From positions 3,286,001 to 3,350,000 of the forward strand of contig NZ_CP042220.2 in the NCBI RefSeq assembly GCF_007858975.2: DNA of 64,000 nucleotides, given 5' to 3'. This DNA is from Dickeya poaceiphila. Its GTDB lineage: Bacteria; Pseudomonadota; Gammaproteobacteria; Enterobacterales; Enterobacteriaceae. The notes under the pieces were generated by a model. The model did not search any database, was not told the DNA's origin, and worked only from the letters and a program-made list of their open reading frames with translations. Shown piece after piece: positions 1 to 8,685 of the stretch (positions within the stretch are counted from its first letter, which is position 1; each line of letters opens with the position of its first letter). The translations under genes were made by a program, and so were the position numbers.

Positions 1-705
1 GTTACAACAGGAAACCATCTGTATTCAGGTTAGCCAGCATCCCTTACCAGCCTTCCCGACGAAAAATCACACACGCCTGAGAGCGGACTGCAATGAAAAA
101 GAAAAAAATCAATTATAAAACAAACACATTAATACTTCCCCCTTCCACCAAACAAGGGAAATAAACAACGTGACATGGCCTGTAAGAAATTCTGCTTATG
201 TATGCACCGGTTTTTTTAGCGGGATAGTTCAATCAGTTGAGGGAAAAAAACACCATAGTATTTAACAATTTAGTAACTTTAATGCAAATTTGCTAAAAAT
301 AGGATTGCATAATTTTTTTTGCGACATTAAGTTAACTGAACTTAAGTTTGCTTAATTACTCTTTGATTTAGTATCACTGGCAACGTTAAATAAGAATGCA
401 CTCACCTTTGCAGGAATAACTATTTGCTAAAGCTCACGTCAGTCAGTTTTAAACTATGAATTTATTATTAAATCACCAGCAGTTACCTGGTGAAAAGCGC
501 CTTCATCATATCCAAATCTTATTATAGATTCTTGGTATATTTTGGAGCACGACTTATCTGCATCGAAGAAAAAACGTAACACTAACATTTTAACGGTCTC
601 TCTGATTACTTTGTTTTTATTAATTTCCAGCCGTTAATATTTCTCTGTTAAAGATGAAAATATGCCAACAGGATCTCAGTGGTTCACAATTTATTGGAGA
701 AGGAA
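1..705. other. AT-rich non-coding leader of the metabolite operon
   Basis: No convincing gene is seen in these 700 bases. The stretch from about 100 to 660 is clearly more AT-rich than the operon behind it, with many A and T runs. Such a leader is typical of horizontally acquired operons silenced by H-NS, but that is inference. The promoter of the 13-gene operon should lie here, since no other gap in the operon exceeds about 41 bp. I could not pick a convincing -35/-10 pair. Confidence 0.5.
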
Positions 706-1266
706 GTGAACATCAAAAGAAGCACCGTTATAAAATTCGATGAAAAGACATGTTATAACTTCAATGTCACGTCAGAAAGGGATGAAATTAACGCAAAAAG
801 ATTGCAAGATTTTATCGACAACACACTGAGACCATTTGACCGCAACACGCCTGAAGGCCATGTCACTGCGACAGCCTTTATTATTGATCCGTCGTGTCAT
901 CATGCGCTGATGTTACGCCACAAGAAACTGAACATGTGGTTACCGCCAGGGGGGCACTGTGATAATCAAGCGGATGCGTTGTTAACGGCAGTACGCGAGA
1001 CCTATGAGGAAACAGGTCTTTCGAATATTGAAATCATTAACAATGACATTTATGACATTGATATTCATATTATCCCCAAAAATACGCGTGAACCCCAACA
1101 TTACCATTATGACGTACGCTTCCTTTTCTTTGCTGATATAACGTCACCTTTGAAAATTAACGATGAAGAAGCATCACATGTTGAGTGGGTAAATCTCGAA
1201 CAGCTGGATAAATTTACTCAGCTTCCTTCTGTTTTAATTTTAAGAGATAAAATGGAGGTAATATGA
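706..1266 (+). CDS. NUDIX hydrolase, first gene of metabolite cluster
   Basis: A 186-residue NUDIX-fold pyrophosphohydrolase with the hallmark GGHCD turn followed by RETYEETGL, which carries the metal-binding EE pair. The first Glu of the classical box is Ala here. Such enzymes cleave nucleoside diphosphates linked to another moiety; the substrate cannot be read from sequence. I chose the GTG at 706 because GGAG ends six bases upstream; an in-frame GTG at 679 lacks a good ribosome-binding site. Its stop overlaps the next start by four bases (ATGA), so the two are probably translationally coupled. It opens the operon and may prepare or clear a nucleotide-linked intermediate. Confidence 0.8.
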   Translation: MNIKRSTVIKFDEKTCYNFNVTSERDEINAKRLQDFIDNTLRPFDRNTPEGHVTATAFIIDPSCHHALMLRHKKLNMWLPPGGHCDNQADALLTAVRETYEETGLSNIEIINNDIYDIDIHIIPKNTREPQHYHYDVRFLFFADITSPLKINDEEASHVEWVNLEQLDKFTQLPSVLILRDKMEVI

Positions 1267-2255
1267 AAATCGGCTTTGTTGGTTTTGGTGCACAGGCGCG
1301 AGAAAACCTGATACCTGCCTGCAATACTATTTATGGTGTGGAGATAGCCGCCATCTGTGATAGTGACCCGGCAAAGTGCCGTGAGGCAGCAAAATTATTC
1401 AATTTTGACGAATCAAGAGTATTCACTCATCACGGTGAGATGATGGATAAGTGTCGGCCTGATGCGGTGATTGTTTCCTGTTATCCTACCGAGCACTATA
1501 AAATTGCCTGTGATGCCATTGAACGCGGCATCCCGGTCTTGCTTGAAAAACCGGTAGCATCAAGCTACGAAGATGTTATTCGTCTGGCGGAAATGGCCAA
1601 GCGCCGAGGTGTTGTCACTGCATCTGGCATGAACTTCCGTTTTGCCGAAATTACTGAGCGTATCCAGAATATTTATGACGACAGCATTCAAATGATTAGT
1701 CTGCGTCAGATGGCCAATAAACCCGTATCGGCTTTATGGGACTATGATGATTTATTCAAATCATTTTTACATGCCCAAACCATCCACGGACTGGATCTGC
1801 TGATTCATCTGTGCGGCCCGGTAAAAAGATTATCTGTCGCGGACAACAGCACCGACAACAGTATTATATTTAGTGTATTACTGGAATTTGCGAATAATTG
1901 TCATGGTACGCTAATCACCAGCAATACCTCCCCTCACTTTACATTTGATCTTGATGTACTTGCCGATAATCGGCTGCATATAAAAAGCACCTCACTCAAC
2001 AGCCTGAGCGTAGCCGATTTAGGCAAGACCTATTTACAAGGTGAGACCAAGCGTTGGTGTGATACCTGGGCGGCGAGTCCACTTTCATCAGGTTATGCAC
2101 GCGCGGGATACACCGGAGAAATATTGGACTTCATTACAGCCATACAATCAGGTGAACGTGATTCACAAACCGCTTTTTCAACACTCATTGAAACGTATCG
2201 CTGTATGGATGCTATTGAAAAAAGTTGTAAGCAACCTGCGACCGTTAACATTTAA
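1263..2255 (+). CDS. Gfo/Idh/MocA-family NAD(P)-dependent oxidoreductase
   Basis: A 330-residue two-domain dehydrogenase. The N-terminal Rossmann motif GFVGFGAQ is at residues 4-11 and the conserved EKP signature at 95-97 follows the second half of the nucleotide fold. Family members oxidise a sugar or cyclitol hydroxyl to a ketone, usually with NAD. A DegT-type aminotransferase lies directly downstream, which is the classical pairing for making an amino sugar: oxidise, then transaminate. The ribosome-binding site GGAGG sits just before the ATG inside the preceding gene. The exact substrate is unknown. Confidence 0.88.
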   Translation: MKIGFVGFGAQARENLIPACNTIYGVEIAAICDSDPAKCREAAKLFNFDESRVFTHHGEMMDKCRPDAVIVSCYPTEHYKIACDAIERGIPVLLEKPVASSYEDVIRLAEMAKRRGVVTASGMNFRFAEITERIQNIYDDSIQMISLRQMANKPVSALWDYDDLFKSFLHAQTIHGLDLLIHLCGPVKRLSVADNSTDNSIIFSVLLEFANNCHGTLITSNTSPHFTFDLDVLADNRLHIKSTSLNSLSVADLGKTYLQGETKRWCDTWAASPLSSGYARAGYTGEILDFITAIQSGERDSQTAFSTLIETYRCMDAIEKSCKQPATVNI

Positions 2256-2296
2256 TCAGGTTTGCTTTTAATCAGGTTTATTTAAGGACGAGTACT

Positions 2297-3421
2297 ATGA
2301 TTAATAAATCCTACCAGAATCTGCACATCAATTTTGATCAAAGTGACTATGACGCGGTGGTTAATTCTTTTAATACCACCAGCTTTTCAGGAAAGTCTCC
2401 CATTATTGGCGAATATGAACAGGTCATTAGTGATTATTTCGGTACCCAAAAAGCGCTGGCCTGCAACAATGGTACGGTAGCGATTGAACTGGCTATCCGT
2501 GGCCTGGGGCTAGAGCCAGGTGATGCCATCGCCCTTCCGCCCACTGCTCCCATCATGACGATTTTACCGCTCATCACTACCGGATGTGTGCCGGTTTTTT
2601 GTGACGTCGGTCCGCTCACGTTCAGCCCGGATCTCAACCACCTGAAGCAGCTAGTACAACGGCATCCAATAAAAGCGCTGATTGTCGTACCGATGTGGGG
2701 TTACCCACTGCAAATGAAAGCCGTTGCCGATTTTTGTCAGGCGCAGGGGATTAAGCTCATCGAAGACTGTGCCCATGCTTTTGGTACCCGTTCAGACGGC
2801 GGTTACCTCGGTACGTTTGGCGATGTTTCCTGTTTTTCAACCCATGAGCGCAAGCTGGTCAGCACCGGTGAAGGCGGGTTCTGTCTTACCAACAATGAAA
2901 ATATTTACGAGCGGATGCTGAGCTGGCAACACCACGGGCTTAAAGCCTCCAGTCGCAGCAGCGGTTATATTTTGGGCGAAGACATCGGCACCAACGCAAA
3001 ATTGCCGCCTCTTTGCGCCGCGCTGGGCATCAATCAATTCAAAAAACTCGATCAGAAAATTGCTGACCGCCGGCTTCGTGCCAGCAAAGTCCGTCATGCA
3101 CTCTCAGAAATCCCCAGCATAAAAGAGTTCCCCCGCTATCAGGGCGAGGAAGTGAATGGCTATTCACTGGTTTATTACCACCTGAATGGTTCCAGCGTGG
3201 AGCAAGGCATTCAGATGCTAAATCAAGGCGTGATGTCTGACACCACACGCTACAAATACAAACCGCTTTATCAAGAGCCAGCGTTTAGGCAATACGCCGA
3301 ACCTTGCCCCAATGCGGAACAGATTATCGACACCATCTTCACTGTCCCCTGCCATGAAGGCTTGGATGACAGCGATATTGATTACATTGCCAGTGTCGTC
3401 AGCAGCAATTTTCTTCGCTGA
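2297..3421 (+). CDS. DegT/DnrJ/EryC1-family aminotransferase, copy 1 (active-site intact)
   Basis: A 374-residue PLP-dependent sugar-type aminotransferase. The PLP pyridine-binding Asp is D157 in IEDCAH, and the Schiff-base Lys is K186 in STHERKLVST just before the invariant TGEGG. Length and layout match the DegT family, whose members transaminate keto sugars using glutamate or glutamine. It follows the Gfo/Idh gene by 41 bp and precedes a second homologue by 8 bp. The three DegT homologues are recognisably related to one another (shared TGEGG region, and a shared PMWGYP stretch in copies 1 and 3), suggesting duplication within the cluster. Substrate unknown. Confidence 0.9.
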   Translation: MINKSYQNLHINFDQSDYDAVVNSFNTTSFSGKSPIIGEYEQVISDYFGTQKALACNNGTVAIELAIRGLGLEPGDAIALPPTAPIMTILPLITTGCVPVFCDVGPLTFSPDLNHLKQLVQRHPIKALIVVPMWGYPLQMKAVADFCQAQGIKLIEDCAHAFGTRSDGGYLGTFGDVSCFSTHERKLVSTGEGGFCLTNNENIYERMLSWQHHGLKASSRSSGYILGEDIGTNAKLPPLCAALGINQFKKLDQKIADRRLRASKVRHALSEIPSIKEFPRYQGEEVNGYSLVYYHLNGSSVEQGIQMLNQGVMSDTTRYKYKPLYQEPAFRQYAEPCPNAEQIIDTIFTVPCHEGLDDSDIDYIASVVSSNFLR

Positions 3422-3429
3422 GGCTGATT

Positions 3430-4425
3430 ATGTGCAACGCGACTTTAACCGACTCGTGCGCCACGTCGCAGCTTAAACGCGAACTCGATGCCGTCATGTC
3501 TGTTGCCGTAGGTGACATGGACAATGCACTCGCTGCCGTGTCCGCTTTTGAGGCAGCACTGGCTGAGTTTGCGTGCTTTTCACGCTGCGTAACGACATCG
3601 TCCGAAACGGGGACGGTGAGCGTGATGATCGGCGCACTTGATTTCCAGCCCGGTGACGAAGTCATCGTCAGCCCAGATGTCTCCGACTGGGTTATTTCAG
3701 CCTTGCTACATGCAGGAATAGCGCTGGCGCTGATTGATTATGCCCCCGACAGCTTGCGACTTAATCTTGCGACATTAAGAAAAAAAGTGAACAGCCGTAC
3801 CCGTGCAGTGCTGATTTCATCGCATTTTGACTGCCGACAGGATTTCTCTGCACTCCATGATTTATGCAGAGAACAACACCTGTTTTCGTTGCTTGAAATA
3901 ACTCCGCTACTGACGTTGAACCCGCAGCTACCTCAGCGCTGTGCCGGATTTGATATGGCTTTCCTGTCGCTTCGTGAAGGCAGCTCCGCAATGTCTACCG
4001 GCGAGGGCGGCGCAATATTTTATCGCCGCCAGGATTGGGGTACGCGAGCGAAAAGCTATTCACAGTTTTCCGATCTGGACGGCATTCATTTAGGTGTTAA
4101 TCATAAGCTTAGCGGCATCCAGTGCGCATTGGGCCAGGTGAGGCTTAACACTCTGGGTCTCCAGCGCCGCGCCGTGCAAGCGCAGATAGACCGGGCGAAG
4201 ACTGACTGTGAACGCGTTTCCGTTCCACAACTTCCTGATTTGCAAAACAACTCGTTCTCTATCGTGGTAATAGACAAAGAACGTGCCACCACGTGCGGCA
4301 TAAGCTGGCAGCCTCTTCCTATACTCAATCGTTTGCTTGAACCGTTGTTCTGGCAAGCGCCTGAGGCAGTAAAAATGCAGCAAAAATGGGCTGTTATGTC
4401 TCTTCAGGAGGAAGCCGCGCAATGA
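3430..4425 (+). CDS. DegT-family homologue lacking PLP-binding residues (copy 2, probable pseudoenzyme)
   Basis: A 331-residue protein with the DegT fold outline, including the TGEGG motif at 190-194. The residue four positions before TGEGG, Lys in copies 1 and 3, is Ser186 here. The residue matching the PLP Asp is Ile157 (LLEITPL against LIEDCAH). It is also about 40 residues shorter than its neighbours. The frame is open and tightly packed, and its TGA overlaps the next ATG, so it does not look like a decaying pseudogene. A non-catalytic partner of copy 1 or copy 3 in a heterodimer is my inference; DegT enzymes work as dimers with shared active sites. Confidence 0.85.
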   Translation: MCNATLTDSCATSQLKRELDAVMSVAVGDMDNALAAVSAFEAALAEFACFSRCVTTSSETGTVSVMIGALDFQPGDEVIVSPDVSDWVISALLHAGIALALIDYAPDSLRLNLATLRKKVNSRTRAVLISSHFDCRQDFSALHDLCREQHLFSLLEITPLLTLNPQLPQRCAGFDMAFLSLREGSSAMSTGEGGAIFYRRQDWGTRAKSYSQFSDLDGIHLGVNHKLSGIQCALGQVRLNTLGLQRRAVQAQIDRAKTDCERVSVPQLPDLQNNSFSIVVIDKERATTCGISWQPLPILNRLLEPLFWQAPEAVKMQQKWAVMSLQEEAAQ

Positions 4426-5531
4426 CGACCCTGGAGCACATTAAAGAAAGCTTTTATCCATCCGGCGCCGGAGAAGAAGCGCTGATGTTAGACGCACTGA
4501 AAAAAGGGATTCGCGGCGACTCAGAGGTGGTGAGTACCTATGAACAACAGTTGAAAAGACATTTTGGTGCATCAGAAGCTATCGCAACCTCTTCGGGATA
4601 TGGTTCTCTGGTGGTGGCGTTAAGTGCCATGGGGCTAAAACCCGGCGATAACGTTTTATTAACCCCGACCTGCCCGCTTTGTACCGTCTATGCCCTCACG
4701 TTTCTGCGGCTGGAACCCGTGTTTTGTGACATCAGCCCTGATGATTTTACCATCGACCTGGCGATGGCTGAGCAGCTTATCAATGACCGGACAAAAGCCA
4801 TTATCGATATCCCGATGTGGGGTTATCCGGTAGATGCGCAACGTGTCGGTGAATTCGCCCACAGCAAAGGACTTTTCTACCTGTTGGATATTGCGCTGGC
4901 GCATAAGGCCACATGGCGTGGTCAGTTACTGTGGAAATGGGCCGATATGGCAACGTTTTCAACACACCACAGTAAAACGCTGGTCACGGGCGAAGGCGGC
5001 GCGGTCCTGACTGACAACCGTGAACTGGCACACAGAGCCAGAGCCTTTACGCAGTGTCACTTCAACGAGGCGCAACCGGTTCTTAATTTTTCGCTCAGCG
5101 GATTGCAAGCCGCTCTCGGCATTGCCAGGCTACAGCGCCTGGAACAGGACGTACAGCACCGGCTGGACACCATGCAGACGATAAGTCAGCGGCTTCGCAA
5201 TCCTTTTCTGCACCCCTTGCCTGTTCTTGCTGGCGGTGAACCTGCCGGCACGCGCTTGCTGATTCGTTCCTTAACCGGGTGCAATAAAAGTCTACTCGCC
5301 TTTCAGATCCAGTCGGGCATTCCTTCTGACATCGCCCTTTATAACTGTAAAGCGCTGTATCAGTACCCGGTTTTACATGAACGGCACGCTTCTTGTCCGA
5401 ATGCAGAGCGAATGCTCTCTTCCATCACCACTATTCCCGTTCATCCGGAAATTGGAATGCCTGAGATTGATACCATCGTCAACGTTCTGAACCGTTTCCA
5501 GCCTTCAGATATCAAGGAGGAGCAGTTATGA
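4422..5531 (+). CDS. DegT/DnrJ/EryC1-family aminotransferase, copy 3 (active-site intact)
   Basis: A 369-residue DegT-type aminotransferase. The PLP Asp is D156 and the catalytic Lys is K185 in STHHSKTLVTGEGG. I use the ATG at 4422, which overlaps the upstream stop as ATGA and has AGGAGGA nine bases before it. A longer in-frame start at 4386 would lie inside the previous gene without a ribosome-binding site. Two catalytically complete aminotransferases in one operon suggest either two amination steps or one heteromeric enzyme involving copy 2. Its stop overlaps the FAD enzyme start by four bases. Confidence 0.88.
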   Translation: MTTLEHIKESFYPSGAGEEALMLDALKKGIRGDSEVVSTYEQQLKRHFGASEAIATSSGYGSLVVALSAMGLKPGDNVLLTPTCPLCTVYALTFLRLEPVFCDISPDDFTIDLAMAEQLINDRTKAIIDIPMWGYPVDAQRVGEFAHSKGLFYLLDIALAHKATWRGQLLWKWADMATFSTHHSKTLVTGEGGAVLTDNRELAHRARAFTQCHFNEAQPVLNFSLSGLQAALGIARLQRLEQDVQHRLDTMQTISQRLRNPFLHPLPVLAGGEPAGTRLLIRSLTGCNKSLLAFQIQSGIPSDIALYNCKALYQYPVLHERHASCPNAERMLSSITTIPVHPEIGMPEIDTIVNVLNRFQPSDIKEEQL

Positions 5532-6868
5532 CTCAACACACCTGTTCCGCTAATAAAGCGGTAGTGATTGGTGCCAGTATTGCTGGTTGCCTGACTGCAT
5601 CTGTACTTTCAAGACATTTCCAGCAGGTGATTCTGCTGGATTTTGATCGCTTTCATGAGAACCCTGAACCTCGCCAGACCGTGCCGCAGGAACATCACGT
5701 ACATTTGTTACTCCAGCGTGGCTTGCAGATTATGGAATCACTTTATCCGGGTCTTAAGTCGCAGCTACTTGAGGCCGGTGCTCAAGAGATAGATTTATCA
5801 CACGGCGTTAAAAGCTACGCCGGAGTTGGCTGGAAACAACGCTGGCCTACCGGAATTACCGCACACTACTGTTCAAGAACACTGCTGGAGCACGTAATCA
5901 GGCGCAGAGCTATTCAGCTTGCGAACGTCAGCGTTCTTGACGGCACCAGGGTGAAACAACTCATTCACGAGGACGGCAAGGTTAAAGGAGTGATTGTCAG
6001 TGAATCCGGCAACGATCAGCAGATACTCGCGGATCTGGTTGTGGATGCCTCCGGCAGAGGCTCTAAAGCATCTTCCTGGTTGAAACAGGCGGGATACGGT
6101 GAAGTAGAACGAGAAGAGGTCGCCAACCAGCTTGGTTATGTCTCCCGTGTCTACAAGCGCGATAACACCCGTCAAACCGGCTGGAAAGTGCTGCTGGTCA
6201 CACCGAATTTACCGAAAACCCGCACCATGGCGGTTATCAGTCCGGTTGAAGGCGACAGATATATTGTTACCGCCGGTGGCTGGTTTGGCGACAGCCCTAA
6301 ACCCAACGAAGCCGATTTTATGCGTTTTCTGGCGGAACTACCGGTAACGGATATTCATGATGAGGTGCAAAAACTAGAGCCGTTGGGTGATTTTCACCAA
6401 TTTAAAATGCCCTCCAGCCTTCGTCGTCGCTATGACTTACTACCAACATGGCCAGAAGGCTTTTTGGTAATCGGCGATGCGCTTTGCAGCATTAACCCCA
6501 TATACAGTCAAGGAATGAGCGTTTCCGCCCTTCAGATCGAAGCGTTAGCGCAACAAATTCCCGGCTACCTTAACGGAACACTGTCAGCCCGGCTGGTTTT
6601 TAAGAAGCTCGTGGCTGCAACCGCCGTATCCTGGGAACTGGCCAAGAAAAGTGATGAGAGCCTGCAACCCACGGAAGCTATCACTACCTTTAAGCACCGG
6701 CTGACGTCGCATTATCTCAATCTGGTTCAGGCCGCCTCTTTTCATCGGCGCGATGTTGCCATCACCATGCTTAAAATTATGAATCTACTAGAGAAACAAG
6801 AGTCGGTGTTTCGCCTGCCCATCGTTCTGGCATCACTCTCCAGCGCGATAGCGCGCACCATACGGTAA
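5528..6868 (+). CDS. FAD-dependent oxidoreductase/monooxygenase
   Basis: A 446-residue flavoprotein. The N-terminal dinucleotide-binding motif is GASIAG (GxSxxG type) at about residues 15-20. A VPQEHHVHLLLQRG segment follows, typical of epoxidase and geranylgeranyl-reductase-like flavoenzymes. The C-terminal half has the GD motif in FLVIGDALCSINP, contacting the FAD ribityl chain. The family includes monooxygenases, epoxidases and saturases of natural-product pathways. No halogenase-type WxWxIP motif was seen. It sits between the aminotransferases and a HAD enzyme, so it probably tailors the core molecule. The reaction is not predictable. Confidence 0.83.
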   Translation: MTQHTCSANKAVVIGASIAGCLTASVLSRHFQQVILLDFDRFHENPEPRQTVPQEHHVHLLLQRGLQIMESLYPGLKSQLLEAGAQEIDLSHGVKSYAGVGWKQRWPTGITAHYCSRTLLEHVIRRRAIQLANVSVLDGTRVKQLIHEDGKVKGVIVSESGNDQQILADLVVDASGRGSKASSWLKQAGYGEVEREEVANQLGYVSRVYKRDNTRQTGWKVLLVTPNLPKTRTMAVISPVEGDRYIVTAGGWFGDSPKPNEADFMRFLAELPVTDIHDEVQKLEPLGDFHQFKMPSSLRRRYDLLPTWPEGFLVIGDALCSINPIYSQGMSVSALQIEALAQQIPGYLNGTLSARLVFKKLVAATAVSWELAKKSDESLQPTEAITTFKHRLTSHYLNLVQAASFHRRDVAITMLKIMNLLEKQESVFRLPIVLASLSSAIARTIR

Positions 6869-6880
6869 GGAATTATCTCA

Positions 6881-7558
6881 ATGAATTATCGCAGCAAAAT
6901 CAATCACGTTATTTTCGACTGGAATGGCACTCTGGTAGACGATCTCGCTCTGGCGGTAAAAGGCGTGAATGCCGTAAGAGATTCGCAAATGCTACCGCCG
7001 CTCAATGCAGATCTGTATCGCCAGCACTTTGGCTTTCCTATCCGTTCTTTTTATCAGGCATTGGGCATTGATTGCGAGTCGGTACAGTTCGACGATCTGA
7101 TTAAAACTTATCTCAACATCTTCAACAATGAGATTGGTTTTTGTCCACTGCATCATGGCGCACTTAGCATGATGCAAGACTTGAAAGCCCGTAACATCAG
7201 CATTTCCGTACTCTCGGCAAGCCAGCATCAAACTTTGCAGCACAATCTTGATAATGCTGGCATTAGTCACTTAGTTGATCATGTCTATGGGCTAACAAAT
7301 ACTCAGGCCATGGGCAAGCAGGAGATTGCTCAGCAGCTCGATAGGGCTCTGGGTAAACCTGGCAACACCGCACTGATGATTGGTGATACCGATCATGACA
7401 TTGAGATTGCCAGACTGTGCGGCTGGCAGATGGCGTCGGTTTCTCATGGACATCAAACGGATGAACGCCTGCGCGCGATCCATGCTCAGGTATTTGATGA
7501 TTTGCCTGCGGTACACCGCGCCTGGTTTACCCCTCATCGGGAGGAACTGACATGTTAA
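6881..7558 (+). CDS. HAD-superfamily hydrolase with DWNGT motif I
   Basis: A 225-residue HAD protein of the phosphoglycolate-phosphatase-like type. Motif I is FDWNGTLVDD at 12-21, motif II is the Ser in SASQ, and motif IV is GDTDHD. The nucleophile position D13 is kept, but the usual second Asp (general acid/base) is Asn15. Some HAD subfamilies carry this change; it makes ordinary phosphatase activity less certain. An aminotransferase, Gfo/Idh and HAD combination resembles the NtdABC kanosamine logic of Bacillus (3-oxidation, transamination, dephosphorylation of glucose-6-phosphate); this is analogy, not proven orthology. Confidence 0.82.
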   Translation: MNYRSKINHVIFDWNGTLVDDLALAVKGVNAVRDSQMLPPLNADLYRQHFGFPIRSFYQALGIDCESVQFDDLIKTYLNIFNNEIGFCPLHHGALSMMQDLKARNISISVLSASQHQTLQHNLDNAGISHLVDHVYGLTNTQAMGKQEIAQQLDRALGKPGNTALMIGDTDHDIEIARLCGWQMASVSHGHQTDERLRAIHAQVFDDLPAVHRAWFTPHREELTC

Positions 7559-8685
7559 ATTCGGCCCATGTTTTTAACGTTATGCTGGCGATGATTCTGC
7601 TCAGCATCTGCATTCGCCTGCTTCTGAAATTCTATTACCGGGATGGCGAGCGCATATTGCCCAAGCTGAAACTGGCGCCGGCTGAGAAAGGACATATCAC
7701 CTATTACAAACGTTATGACACCATGCTGGCACCCTTACCTTTTATCTATTGCTGGCTGGAAATATTCGCGTCAGTGCTGTTTTTCCGCTGGTCAGATTAT
7801 CACCCTGTGGCCGGATTACTGCTTGCGATTATTACCGCTGGCCGACTGCGTGCATTACAAGAGATTGGACATAATGCACTGCATGTTGCGCTGTGTCGTT
7901 CTAAAAAGTTTCAATGGTTTTTGTCGAACGTCTTTTTCCAGTTTCCTGCCTTAAAAAGGGACATGGATTCACGCTTTAATACCCATGTGCGTGATCACCA
8001 TCCTAATGCGGATATTCCAGGGAAAGACCCTAATCTGCGGCGCGTCAGTGCCGCAGGAATGGTTCCCGGTATTACCCGTTCCCAGTTCATTTGGGCACTG
8101 CTTTATCCTGTGCGCCCAAAGGGGATAATTAACAATATCCGTGGAAATATACATGACACGCTTTACGAGAATTCGACGGTAAATATTGCATTGCTTCGGG
8201 CAGTCGCAACGCTGAGTATTGTGGGCGTTTACTGGTTTCTTGGCGGTGTTGCCGCCGTAATAGTGGGCTGGCTGGTGCCGATTTTCACGGTTTACCCGCT
8301 GTTTGCATGGTGGTCATTGCTGTCAAAGCATCGCTGGCATACGACCTATGATCCTAAAAGAGATCGATTAGCGCACGATTATGAACACGGGCGCGCTACC
8401 GATTTTTCAGGTCTGCTCGGCAGCATTCAGCGTTATCTGATATATCCCATATCCGACGCCTACCATCTGGCACACCATATTTATCCCAATGTCCGTTATC
8501 AATATCTGCCTGCCGTGGACTGGGCGCTTAAAGTGAATGAACCCCGATATACACAATATATTTCCACAGGGATGATTTTGGGTTCGCAACACCAACCGGC
8601 TGCGCTCTCCGAACTTTATCATCGCCTTGTCAAACCGAATCACCATGCCGTTAGCGAAATGGACACAGGAGTCTCTCATGAATAA
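7552..8685 (+). CDS. Membrane fatty-acid-desaturase-family di-iron enzyme
   Basis: A 377-residue membrane protein with the three His clusters of the desaturase/hydroxylase family: H107-xxx-H111, H145-xxx-H149-H150 and H305-xx-H308-H309. Hydrophobic segments lie near residues 5-28, 60-98 and 210-255. Such enzymes use oxygen and a di-iron centre to desaturate or hydroxylate an acyl chain or a small hydrophobic substrate. The start overlaps the upstream stop by seven bases. Its presence suggests that the product carries a lipid-like part or that an unactivated C-H bond is oxidised. No electron-donor gene is present, so housekeeping ferredoxin or flavodoxin must serve. Confidence 0.87.
   Translation: MLNSAHVFNVMLAMILLSICIRLLLKFYYRDGERILPKLKLAPAEKGHITYYKRYDTMLAPLPFIYCWLEIFASVLFFRWSDYHPVAGLLLAIITAGRLRALQEIGHNALHVALCRSKKFQWFLSNVFFQFPALKRDMDSRFNTHVRDHHPNADIPGKDPNLRRVSAAGMVPGITRSQFIWALLYPVRPKGIINNIRGNIHDTLYENSTVNIALLRAVATLSIVGVYWFLGGVAAVIVGWLVPIFTVYPLFAWWSLLSKHRWHTTYDPKRDRLAHDYEHGRATDFSGLLGSIQRYLIYPISDAYHLAHHIYPNVRYQYLPAVDWALKVNEPRYTQYISTGMILGSQHQPAALSELYHRLVKPNHHAVSEMDTGVSHE

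Noticed and set aside
219..246. tRNA-like start (GCGGGATAGTTCAATCAGTTGAG) in the leader
   Set aside because: It resembles a tRNA 5' end and D arm, but no matching anticodon arm, T arm or acceptor 3' strand follows.
2434..3248. Minus-strand frames opposite the first DegT gene
   Set aside because: They are shadows of a well-supported gene with no ribosome-binding sites or family resemblance.
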